DNA of 64,000 nt from Calamus simplicifolius (GCA_900491605.1 UESW01001799.1:300504-364503); one strand, 5' to 3'. Positions 12,066 to 23,759 are shown, counted from the stretch's first letter. Numbers and translations are program-made. The notes: a model not told the origin generated them from the letters alone.

Positions 12066-12102
12066 TTGGGCGTTGCAATATTTTTTTTCCCTTGTAGTGT
12101 AG

Positions 12103-14090
12103 ATGTTTCGTTCACAATAATAGAAAGGATAATCTAAAAAAATTTGATGCCAAGTCAGATAAAAGTATCTTCTTAGGATAATCTACATCTAGCAAGGTAT
12201 ATAGGGTATTCAATAAGAAGTATTTGATTGTAGAAGAGTTAATTCATACAGTTTTTGATGAGTCTTTAGCATCAAGTTTTGAAAAGAAAAATGATAAGGA
12301 AGATATTAATATCCTTGGAAGAAATTTTAAAAAACTAAATATTGATGTATCTTTAGATCATGAACCTAAAGCTAAGGATAATGACTCAACTAAGAATAAT
12401 GATATTGACACTACTCGTAATGATACGGATCTACCTACAGATTAGAGATATGCTTATGATCATCCAAAGGACCTAATCATAGGTGATCCATCTCAAGGTG
12501 TAAAAACTAGATCATCCATGAGAAATATCAATAATTATCTTGCATCTGTGTCTCATATCGAGTCCAAGTCTATTGAAGAAGCTGAAAAGGATAGTTATTG
12601 GATGTTAGCTATGCAAGAGGAATTGAATCAGTTCACTAGGAATAAGATATGAACCCTAGTTGGTAGACCTATAGATTATCCGGTCATAGGATCCAAATGG
12701 GTATTCAGAAATAAGTTAGATAAAAATGACATTGTTATTACAAATAAAGCTAGATTGGTTGTAAAAGGATATAATCAGGAAGAGGGTATTGATTTTGATG
12801 AGACCTTTGCACCGGTTGCTAGATTAGAAGCCATTAGGTTATTACTTGCATTTGCATATTGCATGAATATTAACTTATTTCAAATAGATGTAAAAAGCAT
12901 ATTTTTAAATAGTTTTATAAATAAAAAAGTTTATGTTGAACAACCATATGATTTTGAAGATCATAAATTTTTAAATCATATTTTCAAACTTTATAAAGTA
13001 CTTTATGTTTAAAATAGGCGCCTAGAGCTTTGTATGATAGGCTTAGTAAATTTTTGATCAAAATAATTTTTTTTTGAGGTAATGTTGATAAAACTTTATT
13101 TTTAAAAAGAAAAAAAATGATATGCTAGTTGTATAGATTTATGTTGATAACATAATATTCAGTGCTACTAATGACTATCTTTGTCAAGAATTTGCTAAGT
13201 TGATGTAGGAAGAATTTAAAATGAGCATGATGAAAGAACTAAACTTTTTTCTCAGACTTCAAATCAAATAAGAGAAAAAAGGGATTTTCATCGACCAAAC
13301 AAAGTATACAAAATAAATCCTCAAGAAGTTTGGTATGGAATTAGGAAAACCCCTTGGCACACCAATGAGTCCATCATGCAAACTCGACAAGGATGAAGAC
13401 GGTAAAAAAGTAGATTAAAAGCTTTATAGAGGTATAATCGGTTCTCTTCTTTATCTAACAGCTAGTAGACCATATATTATGTTTATTGTTTGCTTATATA
13501 TTAGATATCAATCAAACCCTAGAGGATCTCATTTAATTGCTGTAAAATTTTTTTTTAGATATTTAAGTGGAATAAAAAATATAAGATTATGGTATTCTAG
13601 AGACTCACCATTTGATTTGATTACATATTTTGATTCTGATTTGCTAGTTGTAAGCTAGATAGAAAAATCATGAGTGGTGCATGCCAATTCATGGGTAGTA
13701 ACTTAATTTCTTGGTTTAGCAAAAAATAAAATTTAGTTGCACTCTCAACTGCTGAAGTTAAATACATTGCAGCTAGAAGTTGCTATGCTTAAATCATTTG
13801 AATTAAGCGACAACTTGAAGATTTTGACATCACACTTGATAAGATTCCAATAAGATGTGATAATACTAGTGCAATAAATCTAACTAAAAACCTAATTCAA
13901 CACTCAAAAACTAAACATATAAAAATTAAACATCACTTCATTAGAGAACATGTTACTAACAATGATGTTTATCTTAAATTTGTATGTTATGAAAATCAAT
14001 TGGCTGAATATTCATAAAACCTTTGAATAAGGGTAGATTTTGTTATCTTAGAGAAGAATTAGGAGTTTGTGATCCATTAGAATAGTTTGA
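12103..14090 (+). pseudogene. Sirevirus pol: end of integrase, RT and RNase H
   Basis: Order: the integrase tail and linker (12103-12640), RT from GSKWVFRNKLD (about 12687) through ARLVVKGYNQEEGIDFDETFA (12752-12815), the RT active-site region at about 13138-13170, and RNase H with ALSTAEVKYIAA (about 13740) and TKHIKIKHHFIREH (about 13910-13960). The active-site box reads YVDN rather than YVDD, so the second catalytic aspartate is lost. Many stops interrupt it, for example TAG at 12443-12445, and there are frameshifts around 13015-13140. It cannot make an active polyprotein. RT lineage agrees with the Sirevirus features elsewhere. Confidence 0.85.
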
Positions 14091-14574
14091 AACTCCTATG
14101 GTAGATTATCTAGAATTCAATCATTTTTCTTGAAAATTCTTTTATGTTTCTAAGGAAATCCATCTAGATGTTTGAATCCCTTAATCTCCCATGCTTTAAG
14201 GATAATTTTTCTCGGATTTTGAGCATGGCTTGACAAGTTTAGATTTTAAAACTCTTAACATTTTACTGAAATTGTCATCGAGCTGACTCGCTCAGAAGTA
14301 GGAGTCGATTCGAGAGCCATATAGCTCTCTATTTGCTCAAAGGAGTCGACTCGAGATACTGTGCGAGCTGACTTGCTTTCGAGCACTAACTATTTTATCG
14401 TTATTGAACCAACTCCATGCCTTGCGGGAACCGACTCGAGGTGGTCCCAAATAGTTTATCTAGGGTTTGAGCTAACTCATTTTGGAATCAAATCATCTCC
14501 AAATCTTGAGTTGATTTTTCTTTAACTCTCTTAACTTTTCCAATCTTCTTGATTCTAACTTCCATTAATTCCCT
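14091..14574 (+). other. Spacer between Sirevirus pol and env-like frame
   Basis: Between 14275 and 14500 are several GAGCYGACTYG / GAGTCGACTCGA words, the same short motif that recurs in the 3' LTR (GAGCCGACTC). No reading frame is recognised. Confidence 0.5.
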
Positions 14575-15990
14575 ATGGCCCCCAAACATCGTGCATCTAC
14601 CCTTGGTGTCTCTGTCACCATCGAAAGATGATCCGCTTGATGCCTGGCAAGGCGGTCTTCATGCTGCACACCTTCATCTTCTTCTACCTCTACACCCAAA
14701 GCCGTACCTACTCTAGCCTCTCCTTACCTTGACCTCATGGCAGGGAGAGCCATTACAACTGAAAAAAAGGTACACTTTCACTTCTTAGACTCCAAAGGGT
14801 TTGGCATTGGGAGATTACCGAGAAATATGGGATGGGAGAAGATATGTTCACTCGATATACCCACTTATCCATCCATGGTTAGAGAGTTTTACGGTAATGC
14901 TGGAAGAGGAGATGGTGGGTTGGTTAGCTATGTCAAAGAAACTCAAATTAGAGTGAGTCAAGTGATTTTAAGCAATTAGCTGGAGATGCCGACTGAAGGA
15001 TTTATTGCCACACATCACTCGGATTGTGGTGGAGCCTTGTCCAGAATGCTCGAAAGAGAGGTTAACGAGCTGGAAGATGTGTATGCAAATCAACTCAGTT
15101 TGGAGCTAAGACTTCTATACAATATTTGCAGTAGAATTTTATTTTCAAAGACTAGTAGGTTTGAGTATGTTTTTAAAAGGGATATAATTCTGATGGACTA
15201 TGTTTTGACTGGCCACCCTATCAATTTACTTGGAATGATATGGAGCTACATGGCAGATGCTTGCATAAGGAAGAAGGAGACACTGCCTTATGGAATGGTG
15301 CTGACTCTTATCTTTAGAAGCCAAGGAGTGGAAATCTTGGAGAATGAGCCAAAAAGGCGATTGTGACACACTGATTACTATAATGCCTTCACTCTTCACC
15401 GTATGGGCTTCAGGAAAATCAATGGAGTTTGACAAAGAAGGAGACATGATGCCCTACCAGAGTTGGCCAGAGGTAATATATGATGATGATGAAGTAGAAG
15501 AGGTTCCAGGACCTTCTGCAGCCCCTAGACCATCTTCACTAGCACTCGGACCCTTAGCACCTGCTCCACCCTCTCCAGCACCGTCACCTGGTTCATCCTC
15601 TACACCCTAGCAACTACAGTAGCTACTTTCCCTGTTTTCACTGAAAAGCAAGTAGAGCAACTTAAAGAAATAATGAAATTTGCACTTGCTGGGCATGAAG
15701 AGAAGATGGATGAAAGAATGAGAGATCAACTCCTCAGGATTAGACAATTAATTTATGTCTTGGATGAAAGACTTGGTAAAATTGAAAGTTCAATCAATGA
15801 CTCTGCCAAAAGTTTGAAGACAGAAATGGAAGATATATTTGAGAAACTTAAGGGTATTGCTGATGATTTAGATGTTTACTCAGACTCCACTGCAAAGCTT
15901 CAAGTCAATATTGAGAAGGCAGTGTCCAAAACTGAAGAGCTGATAAATGAATTTTGTAGAACTCAAAAGGAAGGAATGTGATAGATTCTA
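14575..15990 (+). pseudogene. Sirevirus envelope-like reading frame (broken)
   Basis: A frame opens with MAPKHRAST at 14575 and is broken by a stop within 20 codons. Frames at 14737-14979 and 14986-15366 follow; they carry an 'SMVREFYGNA' segment and the 'LP.EGF...' neighbourhood typical of the plant 'putative transposon protein' found 3' of Sirevirus pol. After a frameshift (15344-15610) comes a Pro/Ser/Ala-rich stretch. The end (15673-15981) is a heptad-like coiled coil, EEKMDERMRDQLLRIRQLI onward. Membrane segments are not obvious to me. The function of these proteins is unproven, and an envelope role is only an analogy. Confidence 0.65.
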
Positions 15991-16371
15991 GAGCAGTTGA
16001 AGAGGCTTCTTAGATTTTAAAGTGAATGCTCCAAACCAACCCTTCCTCTCCAGCCAATCAATACTATTCAGCCTACCCTACTCTATCTTAGATATTAGGA
16101 TATTATAGTTCTCTTAGAAATCTTAATCATAGTTTGTATCTAGGAACTTACTGTAATACATTTTATCTTGACTTGATGTACCTCACTTCTTGTAACCAAC
16201 AATATCATCTTATGTATAATTAATGACAATGAAAGTTCTTATATGAAATCCCTTTTGCTGTTACTAAAATGATTACCTTCTTAAACTATTTTGTGATATT
16301 TTCTTCTAGATTGAATGATATGAATCGCATCCTGAGCTATAACTACCCTATGTTTTCTTAACTTTTATGTT

Positions 16372-16757
16372 GATGATAAAAAGGGAGAGATTTGGTTGTA
16401 TATGCATATTGATCTAACATGGTATGCACATACACAGGGGGAGCTATCACTCAGGGGGAGTTGTCTAACATGTTTGTAATAGCTTTGAAACATCTAAAAT
16501 ATTTGAAATCTTTGAAATGAATACTTGAAATGGTTGAAATAGATATGTGAAATGATACTTAAAATGGTTGAAATAAATGTGTGAATGATTATATTGCTTA
16601 AGATATTTAAGTTGAAATTGCTAAAACAACAATTGTCAAATGAAAGTTCTTTTCACTAGTTATATTACTCTGATTGAAAAGTTATTTCAATTGAAGTCTA
16701 TGCTTTAAATGTATATGCATATACTCAGTATTTTTCTTATCATCAAAAAGGAAAGAT
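16372..16757 (+). promoter_or_regulatory. Polypurine tracts 5' of the 3' LTR
   Basis: GGGGGAG occurs at 16437-16443 and 16454-16460. The A/G-rich AAAAAGGGAGAGA near 16378 is echoed by AAAAAGGAAAGA just before the LTR at 16758. Multiple PPTs are a known Sirevirus trait; they prime plus-strand DNA synthesis. Confidence 0.7.
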
Positions 16758-18235
16758 TATTGATCCAAATATTGATTTTGATGAATAACAAAAACTACAT
16801 GAATATATTTCTTTTGTTACTAATGATTCTGATTAAGTGTTTCAAAAATTTAAATAATTAATCAAGAAAAATTCAAGAAAAATTAAGCTTGGTCTTAAGT
16901 CTGGTGTAAAGTGTCAATTTCAACATTTTGAGCCAACTCCTAAGTCAAGGAGTCAACTCCAGCGTGTTTCGGCACGTTGTGGCACTTTCAGCATGCAGTT
17001 GAGCTGACTCCTGCATAATCCAGAGCCGACTCTATTAGAAAGGAAGAAAGGCCACAGTTTTACGTCGTGCTCTAGCCGACTCTTGCAGAGTCTCGAGCCA
17101 ACTCTACTAGCTATATATAGAGTGTGTTTTTTTGGGTTTTACTCGAGCCAACTCCCGCACGAAATTGTATCGACCCTCCGATCAGCAGAGCCGACTCCTC
17201 CATGGGCAAATCTTCACTGTTCGAACAATCCAAGTTCAAGTCGACTCCTAGTCTACTCGATCCGACTCCAACCTATCAGGAGCAGACTCCATAACTGTTA
17301 GAAATGATTCTAAACTCTGACATTTCTCCAACGGACTTCAACGACTCCTTCCTCTTCTGTGCTAAACACTTCCCTAACAACTTCTAACGGCTAGTTTTCT
17401 TCTAAAAGAGGATTTAAAGGGAGATTATAAGTAAGAGTCATGGGATGATTTAAAGAGAATACAAGAGAAAAGAAAGAGAAAGAGCTCAAATTCAAAATTC
17501 CTAATATGAAATCAAAGATTAAGGAAATCCCAAGTGCTCTAAAGCTAATCTTGAAGGATCTCTATCAAATCAAAGGGAGAAGGAGTGAGCCCTAAATTTT
17601 CCAAAGCCTCAACGTTAAGGAATCTTCAAAAGCTTCAAGCACATCTTGGGAAAGATTATTTTGAGGAAAAGAAGAAAAGAAGAAAAGCCCAACTTCAGAA
17701 ATCTTCTAATCAGGCTCCTTCTATTTCTATTTGATCATACTATTATATTTGTTCACTTGTAGAGCTTCATTACGGCTGTGACCAAACCTTATTATTTTTG
17801 TTTATTGATTCAATCAGGGGATTGAATCAAGGAAGGCAGTTTGGCCTTGTGTGCAAGCTAAGGAAGCTTGTGAGAGGTTTTGTGCTGGTGATCCTGTGAA
17901 AACCAGCTGAATTCGTTGTGATCCTAGGGTAAAATAATAAGTTTGAGTTGTGAGCTTGTAAAATAACTCTGCTGTAATCAGAGTGATTATACCATGGCCC
18001 AAGAATTTCTTGGGAGTGAACGCAGGTGTAGCTAACACCAAACCACTAAAATCTTTATGTTTATCATGCTTGTCTCTTCTCTCTCTATCTTATCTTTTAC
18101 ATTCTGCTTAGCATACTTTGCACTACACTCACATACTCTCATAGCATCCTTTCTTGTGCACAACCTTGAGAAATAGTTTTTAAATTTTTAAGAACCCAAT
18201 TTACATCCCCTCTTGGGTTGCTAGCTGGGTCAACA
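16758..18235 (+). mobile_element. 3' LTR of the Sirevirus (1478 bp)
   Basis: It begins TATTGATCC (a mutated TGTTGACCC) and ends GGGTCAACA. The first ~330 bases match the 5' LTR remnant at 7862. A TATATATAG TATA-like word lies near 17115. Repeated GAGCCGACTC-type words occupy 16940-17290. Confidence 0.88.
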
Positions 18236-18360
18236 GTCATGGTAGCTAACTACTGTGGCATTTTAGCGTAAGCATAATAAAGTTAACCGGCATGGTAGCT
18301 GACTAATCCAGTGACAAGCTTTCTAATGGCTATTTCTAACACATTCTAACTTATGCAATC

Positions 18361-19910
18361 TGTTCGCATAAAATAATCTGCAAGTGCACAGAATCGTAAC
18401 AAGTAGTAAAGTATTTTTAGAAAACGAATATCAAGCCCACAGAGATTAATTATATTATTGAATGCCAACATTTGCTAAATTAATTTCTATTTGGAAAATC
18501 AAATGGAATGTTCTACTATCTAAATAAAACTACTTAATAAAATAAATCTAAAAATTAACAAAGCATAAAAATCTAAAAGTGCATAAAAATATGATAAGAA
18601 TGAATCTAGAGCGATTGATTTCACCTAACAAATCCTACATAATTTATTCTTCCTAATTATTACATTTTAATAATCCCATGTTGATGATTAAAATTCTTTA
18701 ATGATTCAATATCTTCTCTCGAATAATATCAAAAATATCTTCAACTAACAACTCCATATCTCTATATGAATTTAATTAATTAGAGACTCATTACGTACTT
18801 TGAATTTTCTAAAAAATCACATTAATTACGGTAAAGCATCTCTACTTTCGCTCAACTAATGGTGTTTAATTCTAGAACTAAAATAATAAATCACCTCTCG
18901 GTCTCATTGTAATTTAATTAATCAAACAATAATTCTTAAGCATTAATAATAAGAATTAAATACTCAATCATAAAAATATTAAAAATAAAATAAAGCATAA
19001 TATAAATTGTGTGCTCAATGCTAGATTACATCAATGCTCTATAAAAGAAAAATTAGCTCATAATAAAAGTAAAAGAAAATAAATAGAACTTATGTTTTTC
19101 ATTAGAATTGATTGATGAACATATAGCTCTCGCCTCTATTCTTTCGATCCTTTTCTTTGAAAAACTCTAAAGCCTCATCCTCTTCTGTAGACCGCTGCCT
19201 CCTTATATTAGTTGGAAAGTCGCTGTCCATGCTGTGTCAAATCTGTATGAAAATCTGCTGAAAATCACCGCGTTAGAATTCCTCCAAGTATGCCTCCTTT
19301 CTTGGCTGTTGGATGGTTGAATGGGCAGCTGAGATTGCTCCCAAGAAACTGCCTAAGTATCCTCTCTCGGATGAAATACGACCTTGCGAAGCTAGCTGGG
19401 CGCCAGCTTGGTCCCGTGTTGAAAACGCGTGGAGAAATCTTCATGAAATCATGCCTCTTCTCTTGGTTGTTGGATGCTGGAGCTTCTCATGCTCGTGAAG
19501 ATTAGTTTCCATGTCACCAACCCCCCTTCAACTTCTTCTGCGATAAACTGGCTCATCCGATCCTGATCTCCATTACGTTGATCAATGAACAAGTCTTCTT
19601 CACGTGGGTCAATGAACCGTGGAATCCAATCTTCACTCCTGGGATTTTCACATGAAGCCATGGAATCACGTTAACTTTCTTCAATGCTATTCACGTCCCA
19701 AGAATCCATGTTCCTCTACGTTAAACTCTGTTTTTTTTTTTCTTTTTTTTTTTCTTTGGCCGAAAACTCCTTCAGCTGCTACGTGTTGATTCTATTTTAT
19801 TTCCCTTCAAAATAAAATAAAAATAAATAAATTTAACTCAAAATAAATTTAAAACTAACTAATGTTGTTATGAAAGTATATGAATTAAATGATCGGATTT
19901 ACGCTTATCA
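18361..19910 (-). mobile_element. 3' LTR of the Athila-like element
   Basis: On the plus strand it runs from TGTTCGCATAA to GCTTATCA, so on the minus strand it starts TGATAAGCGTAAATCC and ends GCGAACA. The purine-rich minus-strand sequence TAAGTTTGGGGATATT immediately precedes it as the PPT. T runs occur at 19728-19754. Confidence 0.88.
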
Positions 19911-20384
19911 AATATCCCCAAACTTACACTTTGCTAGTCCTCGAGTAAAAAAATAAAACAAGCATCCCAAAACAAAAGATTAACATATATATGTCATGAT
20001 TTAAAAAAATCATCCTATGCATGTCAAGTACAAAAGTTAATACAAAATTTAATCTCACCTCATATTCAATTCTCTCACTCATGAGCATGCAACATTTCAC
20101 TTCATTACTTACTTTCCGGATAGTTTTATGTAAACATATAAATGCAATGGATCTCTAAATAATTAAGAAGTGTATGTATTTACTCCATAGGCTTGCTCTT
20201 TAAATTAACTCTCTACTAATGTAGATAAAAGATAACACCAAGGATTCATAGGTCTTTATAAGCTTGTAATGTAAGGCTTGGGTGAGGGCTACAAAGAAAG
20301 AATAAGATGTATCGAAGTAGGAAAACTTAATTCAATACATCCATGGCATAAAGAGCATAGTCACTCTCACTCATAGTGACTCAT
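19911..20384 (-). other. Athila-like 3' untranslated region next to the LTR
   Basis: It contains the PPT-like motif at 19914-19926 and otherwise shows no reading frame or domain. It lies between the captured gene fragment and the LTR. Confidence 0.5.
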
Positions 20385-20915
20385 ACATAGCTTTCAACAA
20401 GCACACATTTTTTTTTGGTCCTCCTTAGACAATACCATCTGTTGCCTCCACAGATGTTCTACAATCTTGCCTTTCCCAATGTGCTGTTCAAGCAATGTAG
20501 GCACATCATTTGGCAAGACATAACCATACCAATGACCAGTTACTTCTCCATTGATTTTGAGACTAAATATAATGACATTTCCTGCATACTTATAACCATC
20601 CACATGTGAGCAGGGCCTAACAGACGCTTGTCCCTGCAGACCATAGAGATTTATCTCTTCTTTGATTTTTTTTTTTTAACAAGAGCATGGCCACAAACAC
20701 CACATCTCCGATTTCGACTTCGATGAGTGAATAAAAACATGTGAATCATTCAGTGGTTCAGCTACCCCAGGGAGCCATTCCATGACTTTCATAATGACTT
20801 CTTCAACAAAAGTATCAACATCAAAGTGTATCAATTTTCTGTATCTAATCATGTCAGGAAAGATCAAAACATCTTTATTTGATGAATCAGTACCATCTTC
20901 CCCTTCGCATTATAT
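20385..20915 (-). pseudogene. Captured sucrase/ferredoxin-like (Suc_Fer) gene fragment
   Basis: The minus-strand frame at 20676-20867 and its continuation upstream read CEGEDGTDSSNKDVLIFP, then MIRYRKLIHFDVDTFVEEV, then PLNDSHVFIHSS. A frameshift then moves the frame to RSRNRRCGVCG, the Cys-pair motif of the family. The final frame (20394-20603) reads CSHVDGYKYAGNVIIF, then GEVTGHWYGYVLPNDVP, then LLEQHIGKGKIVEHLWR. This matches the C-terminal half of plant sucrase/ferredoxin-like (thioredoxin-like [2Fe-2S]) proteins, PF06999. I see no intron across about 175 codons. It lies in sense between integrase and the 3' LTR of the gypsy element, so it appears to be a transduced fragment. A stop precedes CEGEDG, and the N-terminal half is missing. 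The family call is from memory of conserved motifs. Confidence 0.75.
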
Positions 20916-21882
20916 TCTTTAATTTTTTTTATGCATAGGGTTGACTATATTTACTCATTCTTTCAAACTTGCTGACTTCACACTTTTACACCCCCAAACT
21001 TATTTCTTGCTGTGCATGGAATGTGATAGAATTTTTTCATACTCTTACTTCTCATAAATTTATTTTAAGGTCTTATAACCATGAGGTAAGTATTAACTAA
21101 TTTTCATTGAAAGATAAAGATATATGTATATAAGTTCAATAGGGTAAGAATCACACGGGTTAAACAAAAAAAAAATTTAAAAGCCAAAGTGTAATTTTTA
21201 AAGGCTCAAATGGGTGACTAGAAATATAATGATAAAAGGATTAGGCTTTTAGGCTCAACCAATCCAAAGATGTTCTATGTCCTCTCCTTGGTAATACTTT
21301 ACCTAGGATTTTACCTCAAGTAATTCTCAAGCAAGTTCTAAAGTAGTTGAAACCATAAACATTTACAAAGTCTTCATAAAATGTCTCTAGGCATGTAAAT
21401 AATTAATGATCGTGATACATATCTAATGAATAAAGAGAAAATCATACTAAGTAAAAAACAATTTAAGTATTAACTAATCAACCCAATCACTTAGAATTCT
21501 TCCTAAAAATCATAACTTGTTTCAACCATAATCATCATTGGCTCTATAGAAACAAATAAACAAACCAATTTTTTTTTAAAAAAACCTAAATAAACAACCT
21601 AAATATAATTAAGACAGAGAATACGTAACCCATGACATGAAAACTAACACAAACTAACCAAAGCAATTAAACAAACAACTAGACCTATTATGCAACCTAA
21701 CAAAACAAACAAAAACTAAACTCTCCTCCTCCAAACTTAAATCTTGCATTATCTTCAATGGAAGAGAAAGATAAAAGAATTTAAATAATAAATAATAATA
21801 ATAAAGCAAGAAAGGTAAAGTGATACTCTCCTAGTGCTAATGAATGTCATCTTGAAGTGCACCACTAGGGGAGACTCCTCCT
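20916..21882 (-). other. Athila-like 3' region with two more PPT-like motifs
   Basis: Minus-strand TAAGTTTGGGGG-type motifs occur at about 20990-21003 and 21728-21740, echoing the true PPT at 19914-19926. No envelope-like frame is recognisable. The DNA is AT-rich. Confidence 0.55.
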
Positions 21883-22995
21883 TCAATATTTGGGGTTGTC
21901 AAGGTTGATGGAGACTTTTTGCCTATAAAAATCTCCATCGATGTATGATTTAAGGTACTGTCCATTCACTTTAAATATTTTTTTGGTCTCATATTGTACT
22001 TCAACCACTCCATAAGGATAGACTTGAGTTACCACAAATGGTTCTGACCATCGAGAGTGCAGCTTTCCTGGAAAGAGTCGAAGTCTTGAGTTAAATAATA
22101 GAACTTTTTGCTCAACTTTGAATTTTCTACTTAAAATATGCTTATCATGCCATCTCTTAGTTTTTTTTGTAAATTCGAGCATTCTCATAAGCATCATTGC
22201 AAAACTCATCTATCTCATTGATTTGCAATATTCTCTTCTCGCCAGCTGCTTGTAGATCAAAGTTAAGTATCCTTATTGCCCCAATAAGCCCTGTGTTCTA
22301 GCTCCACTGGTAGATGCCATGCTTTTCCATAAACAAGCTGATATGGTGACATCCCAATCAGTGTTTTGAATGCTGTTCTATAGGCCCATAAAGCATCATC
22401 TAACTTTTTCACCCAGTCTGTATGCAAAATATTTATTATTTTTTTCAATATATGCTTCAACTCTCGATTAGATACCTCGACTTGTCCGCTCGTTTGAGGA
22501 TGGTATGGTATCGCCACATGATGTGTAACTCCATATTTAGCCAGTAGTGCTTCAAATTGGTGATTACAAAAATGCTTTTCGCCATCACTGATTATTGCCT
22601 TTGGAGTGCCAAATCGGGAGAAGATATTCTTTTGTAAAAAATTCACTATAACTCTCGCATCATTAGTCAGTAAGGCGACTACTTTCATCCATTTGGAGAC
22701 ACAATCTACAACCACCAAAATAAATTTGTTATAATATGATGATGGAAAAGGACCCAAGAAATCTATACCCCAAACATCAAATAATTCAATAACTAAAATA
22801 TTGTTTAAAGGCATCTCATGTTTCCTAGAAATATTTTCAACTCTTTGACAATGATCACATCAATTAACAAATGTAAATGCATCTTTAAAAATAGATGGCC
22901 AATAAAACCTGGATTGTAGAATTTTTATCGCTAATTTTGCACTACCAAAGTGGCCACCGACTTCCAAAGAGTGACAATGTCTGATTATATTCTTC
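21883..22995 (-). pseudogene. Athila-like integrase
   Basis: An HHCC zinc-finger end (CDHCQRVE at about 22835-22860) leads into the catalytic core at 22263-22814. Core motifs: FDVWGIDFLGPFP (first Asp), IISDGEKHF (second Asp) and PYHPQTSGQVEVSNRELK (Glu). The core is followed by 'MSPYQLVYGKAWHLPVELEH', typical of the Athila group. The C-terminal domain (21883-22209) carries KRWHDKHI, FNSRLRLFPGKLHSRWSEPF and FKVNGQYLKSYIDGD. The three catalytic residues are present, but a break between 22210 and 22262 and stops near 22815-22860 interrupt the frame. The enzyme would insert the DNA copy into the genome. Confidence 0.9.
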
Positions 22996-23560
22996 ATCTC
23001 CTTCTCAGGCACACATATTCTGATTATCTGATCCGCACAGTATTGGTATAAAAAAAGGTTCTTTCCAAAAATAATATTTCAAGTCGGAGAAGAACTTTTT
23101 CTTTTGTTGATATGTCATCTTAGGAGGTAAAATTTGTGACACCATATAATTGACTATGTCGGCGTACCATAAAATAATTTGTATAGCCATCAAATGCTCA
23201 TCCGGGAATGCTTCATTTATTTTTAATTGCTTCTCATCATCCATACCTGAAAACTTCATCCGAGACAAGTGATCTGCAATCAAATTTTTAGTACCCTTCT
23301 TGTCCTTAATTTCCAAATTGAATTCTTGTAGAAGCAAAATCCATCGAAACAATCTTGGTTTAGCATCCTTCTTTGCAAGCAAGTACTTCAGAGCAGAGTG
23401 ATCAGTGTAGACAATCACCTTTGAACCTATCAAGTAAGAATGAAATTTATCAAAAACAAAAATGACTGCTAATAATTCTTTTTCAGTAGTGGCATAATTT
23501 AGTTGAGTTTCTGTCAAGGTTCTACTTGCATAATAAATAAAATGAAAATTTTTATCTTTT
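22996..23560 (-). pseudogene. Athila-like RNase H and connection
   Basis: The frame at 23005-23517 opens MTETQLNYATTEKELLAVIF, then VIVYTDHSALKYLLAKKDAK, then FNLEIKDKKGTKNLIADHLS. This is the RNase H found C-terminal to gypsy RT, with the catalytic Asp in YTDHSAL and ADHLS visible. Its end runs into the integrase linker (WKEPFFIPILCGSDN). Confidence 0.88.
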
Positions 23561-23759
23561 CTCTGCTCTAAAATAGCTCCATAGCATAGTCACTGGTATC
23601 ACACATTAATTCAAATGATAAATTCCAATCCAATGACACAATTATAGGTGCTGAAATTATTTTTTTTAGTGTTTCAAAAGCATGCAAGCATTCATCAGAA
23701 AATTCAAATCGAGTGACTTTAATCAATAAATTGCAAAGAGGTTTAGTAATTTGAGAAAA

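Larger units (their letters stand above)
8233..12099. mobile_element. Non-autonomous CACTA (En/Spm) transposon carrying a minisatellite
   Basis: The left end is CACTACAAGAAAATATTG and the right end is the inverted form (CAATATTTTTTTTCCCTTGTAGTG, read as CACTACAAGGG... on the other strand). Perfect 3-bp duplications TAG lie at 8230-8232 and 12100-12102, as expected for CACTA transposase. The left subterminal region is full of GCGACGCA-type words, candidate TNPA-like binding sites. No transposase gene is inside, so mobility must have been supplied in trans. About 3.2 of its 3.87 kb is the GATCG-rich minisatellite, while the right subterminal region is almost absent. It sits in the integrase-coding part of the Sirevirus. 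Confidence 0.92.
7862..18235 (+). mobile_element. Sirevirus (Ty1/copia) element with internal deletion and nested CACTA
   Basis: The ends are perfect inverted 9-mers, TGTTGACCC at 7862 and GGGTCAACA at 18235. The 3' LTR is complete (16758-18235); the 5' LTR is cut off near 8195. Between them are pol, an envelope-like reading frame 3' of pol and repeated GGGGGAG polypurine tracts, a combination known from Sireviruses (SIRE1/Maximus). Flanking 5-mers AGCAT and GTCAT match at 3 of 5 positions, so any target duplication is degenerate. It is inserted in the older solo LTR. Confidence 0.85.

Noticed and set aside
8996..12097. Plus-strand open frames of 1033, 971 and 887 codons and several minus-strand frames of 60-290 codons
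   Set aside because: They overlap in every frame and consist of translated copies of the 85-bp minisatellite. The repeat simply lacks stop codons, and no protein domain is present.
17083..17301. 72-codon frame as a gene
   Set aside because: It lies entirely in the Sirevirus 3' LTR and reads its short repeats.
20394..20867. Sucrase/ferredoxin-like frames as a functional host gene
   Set aside because: Only the C-terminal half is present, it is frameshifted and it lies within a retrotransposon.
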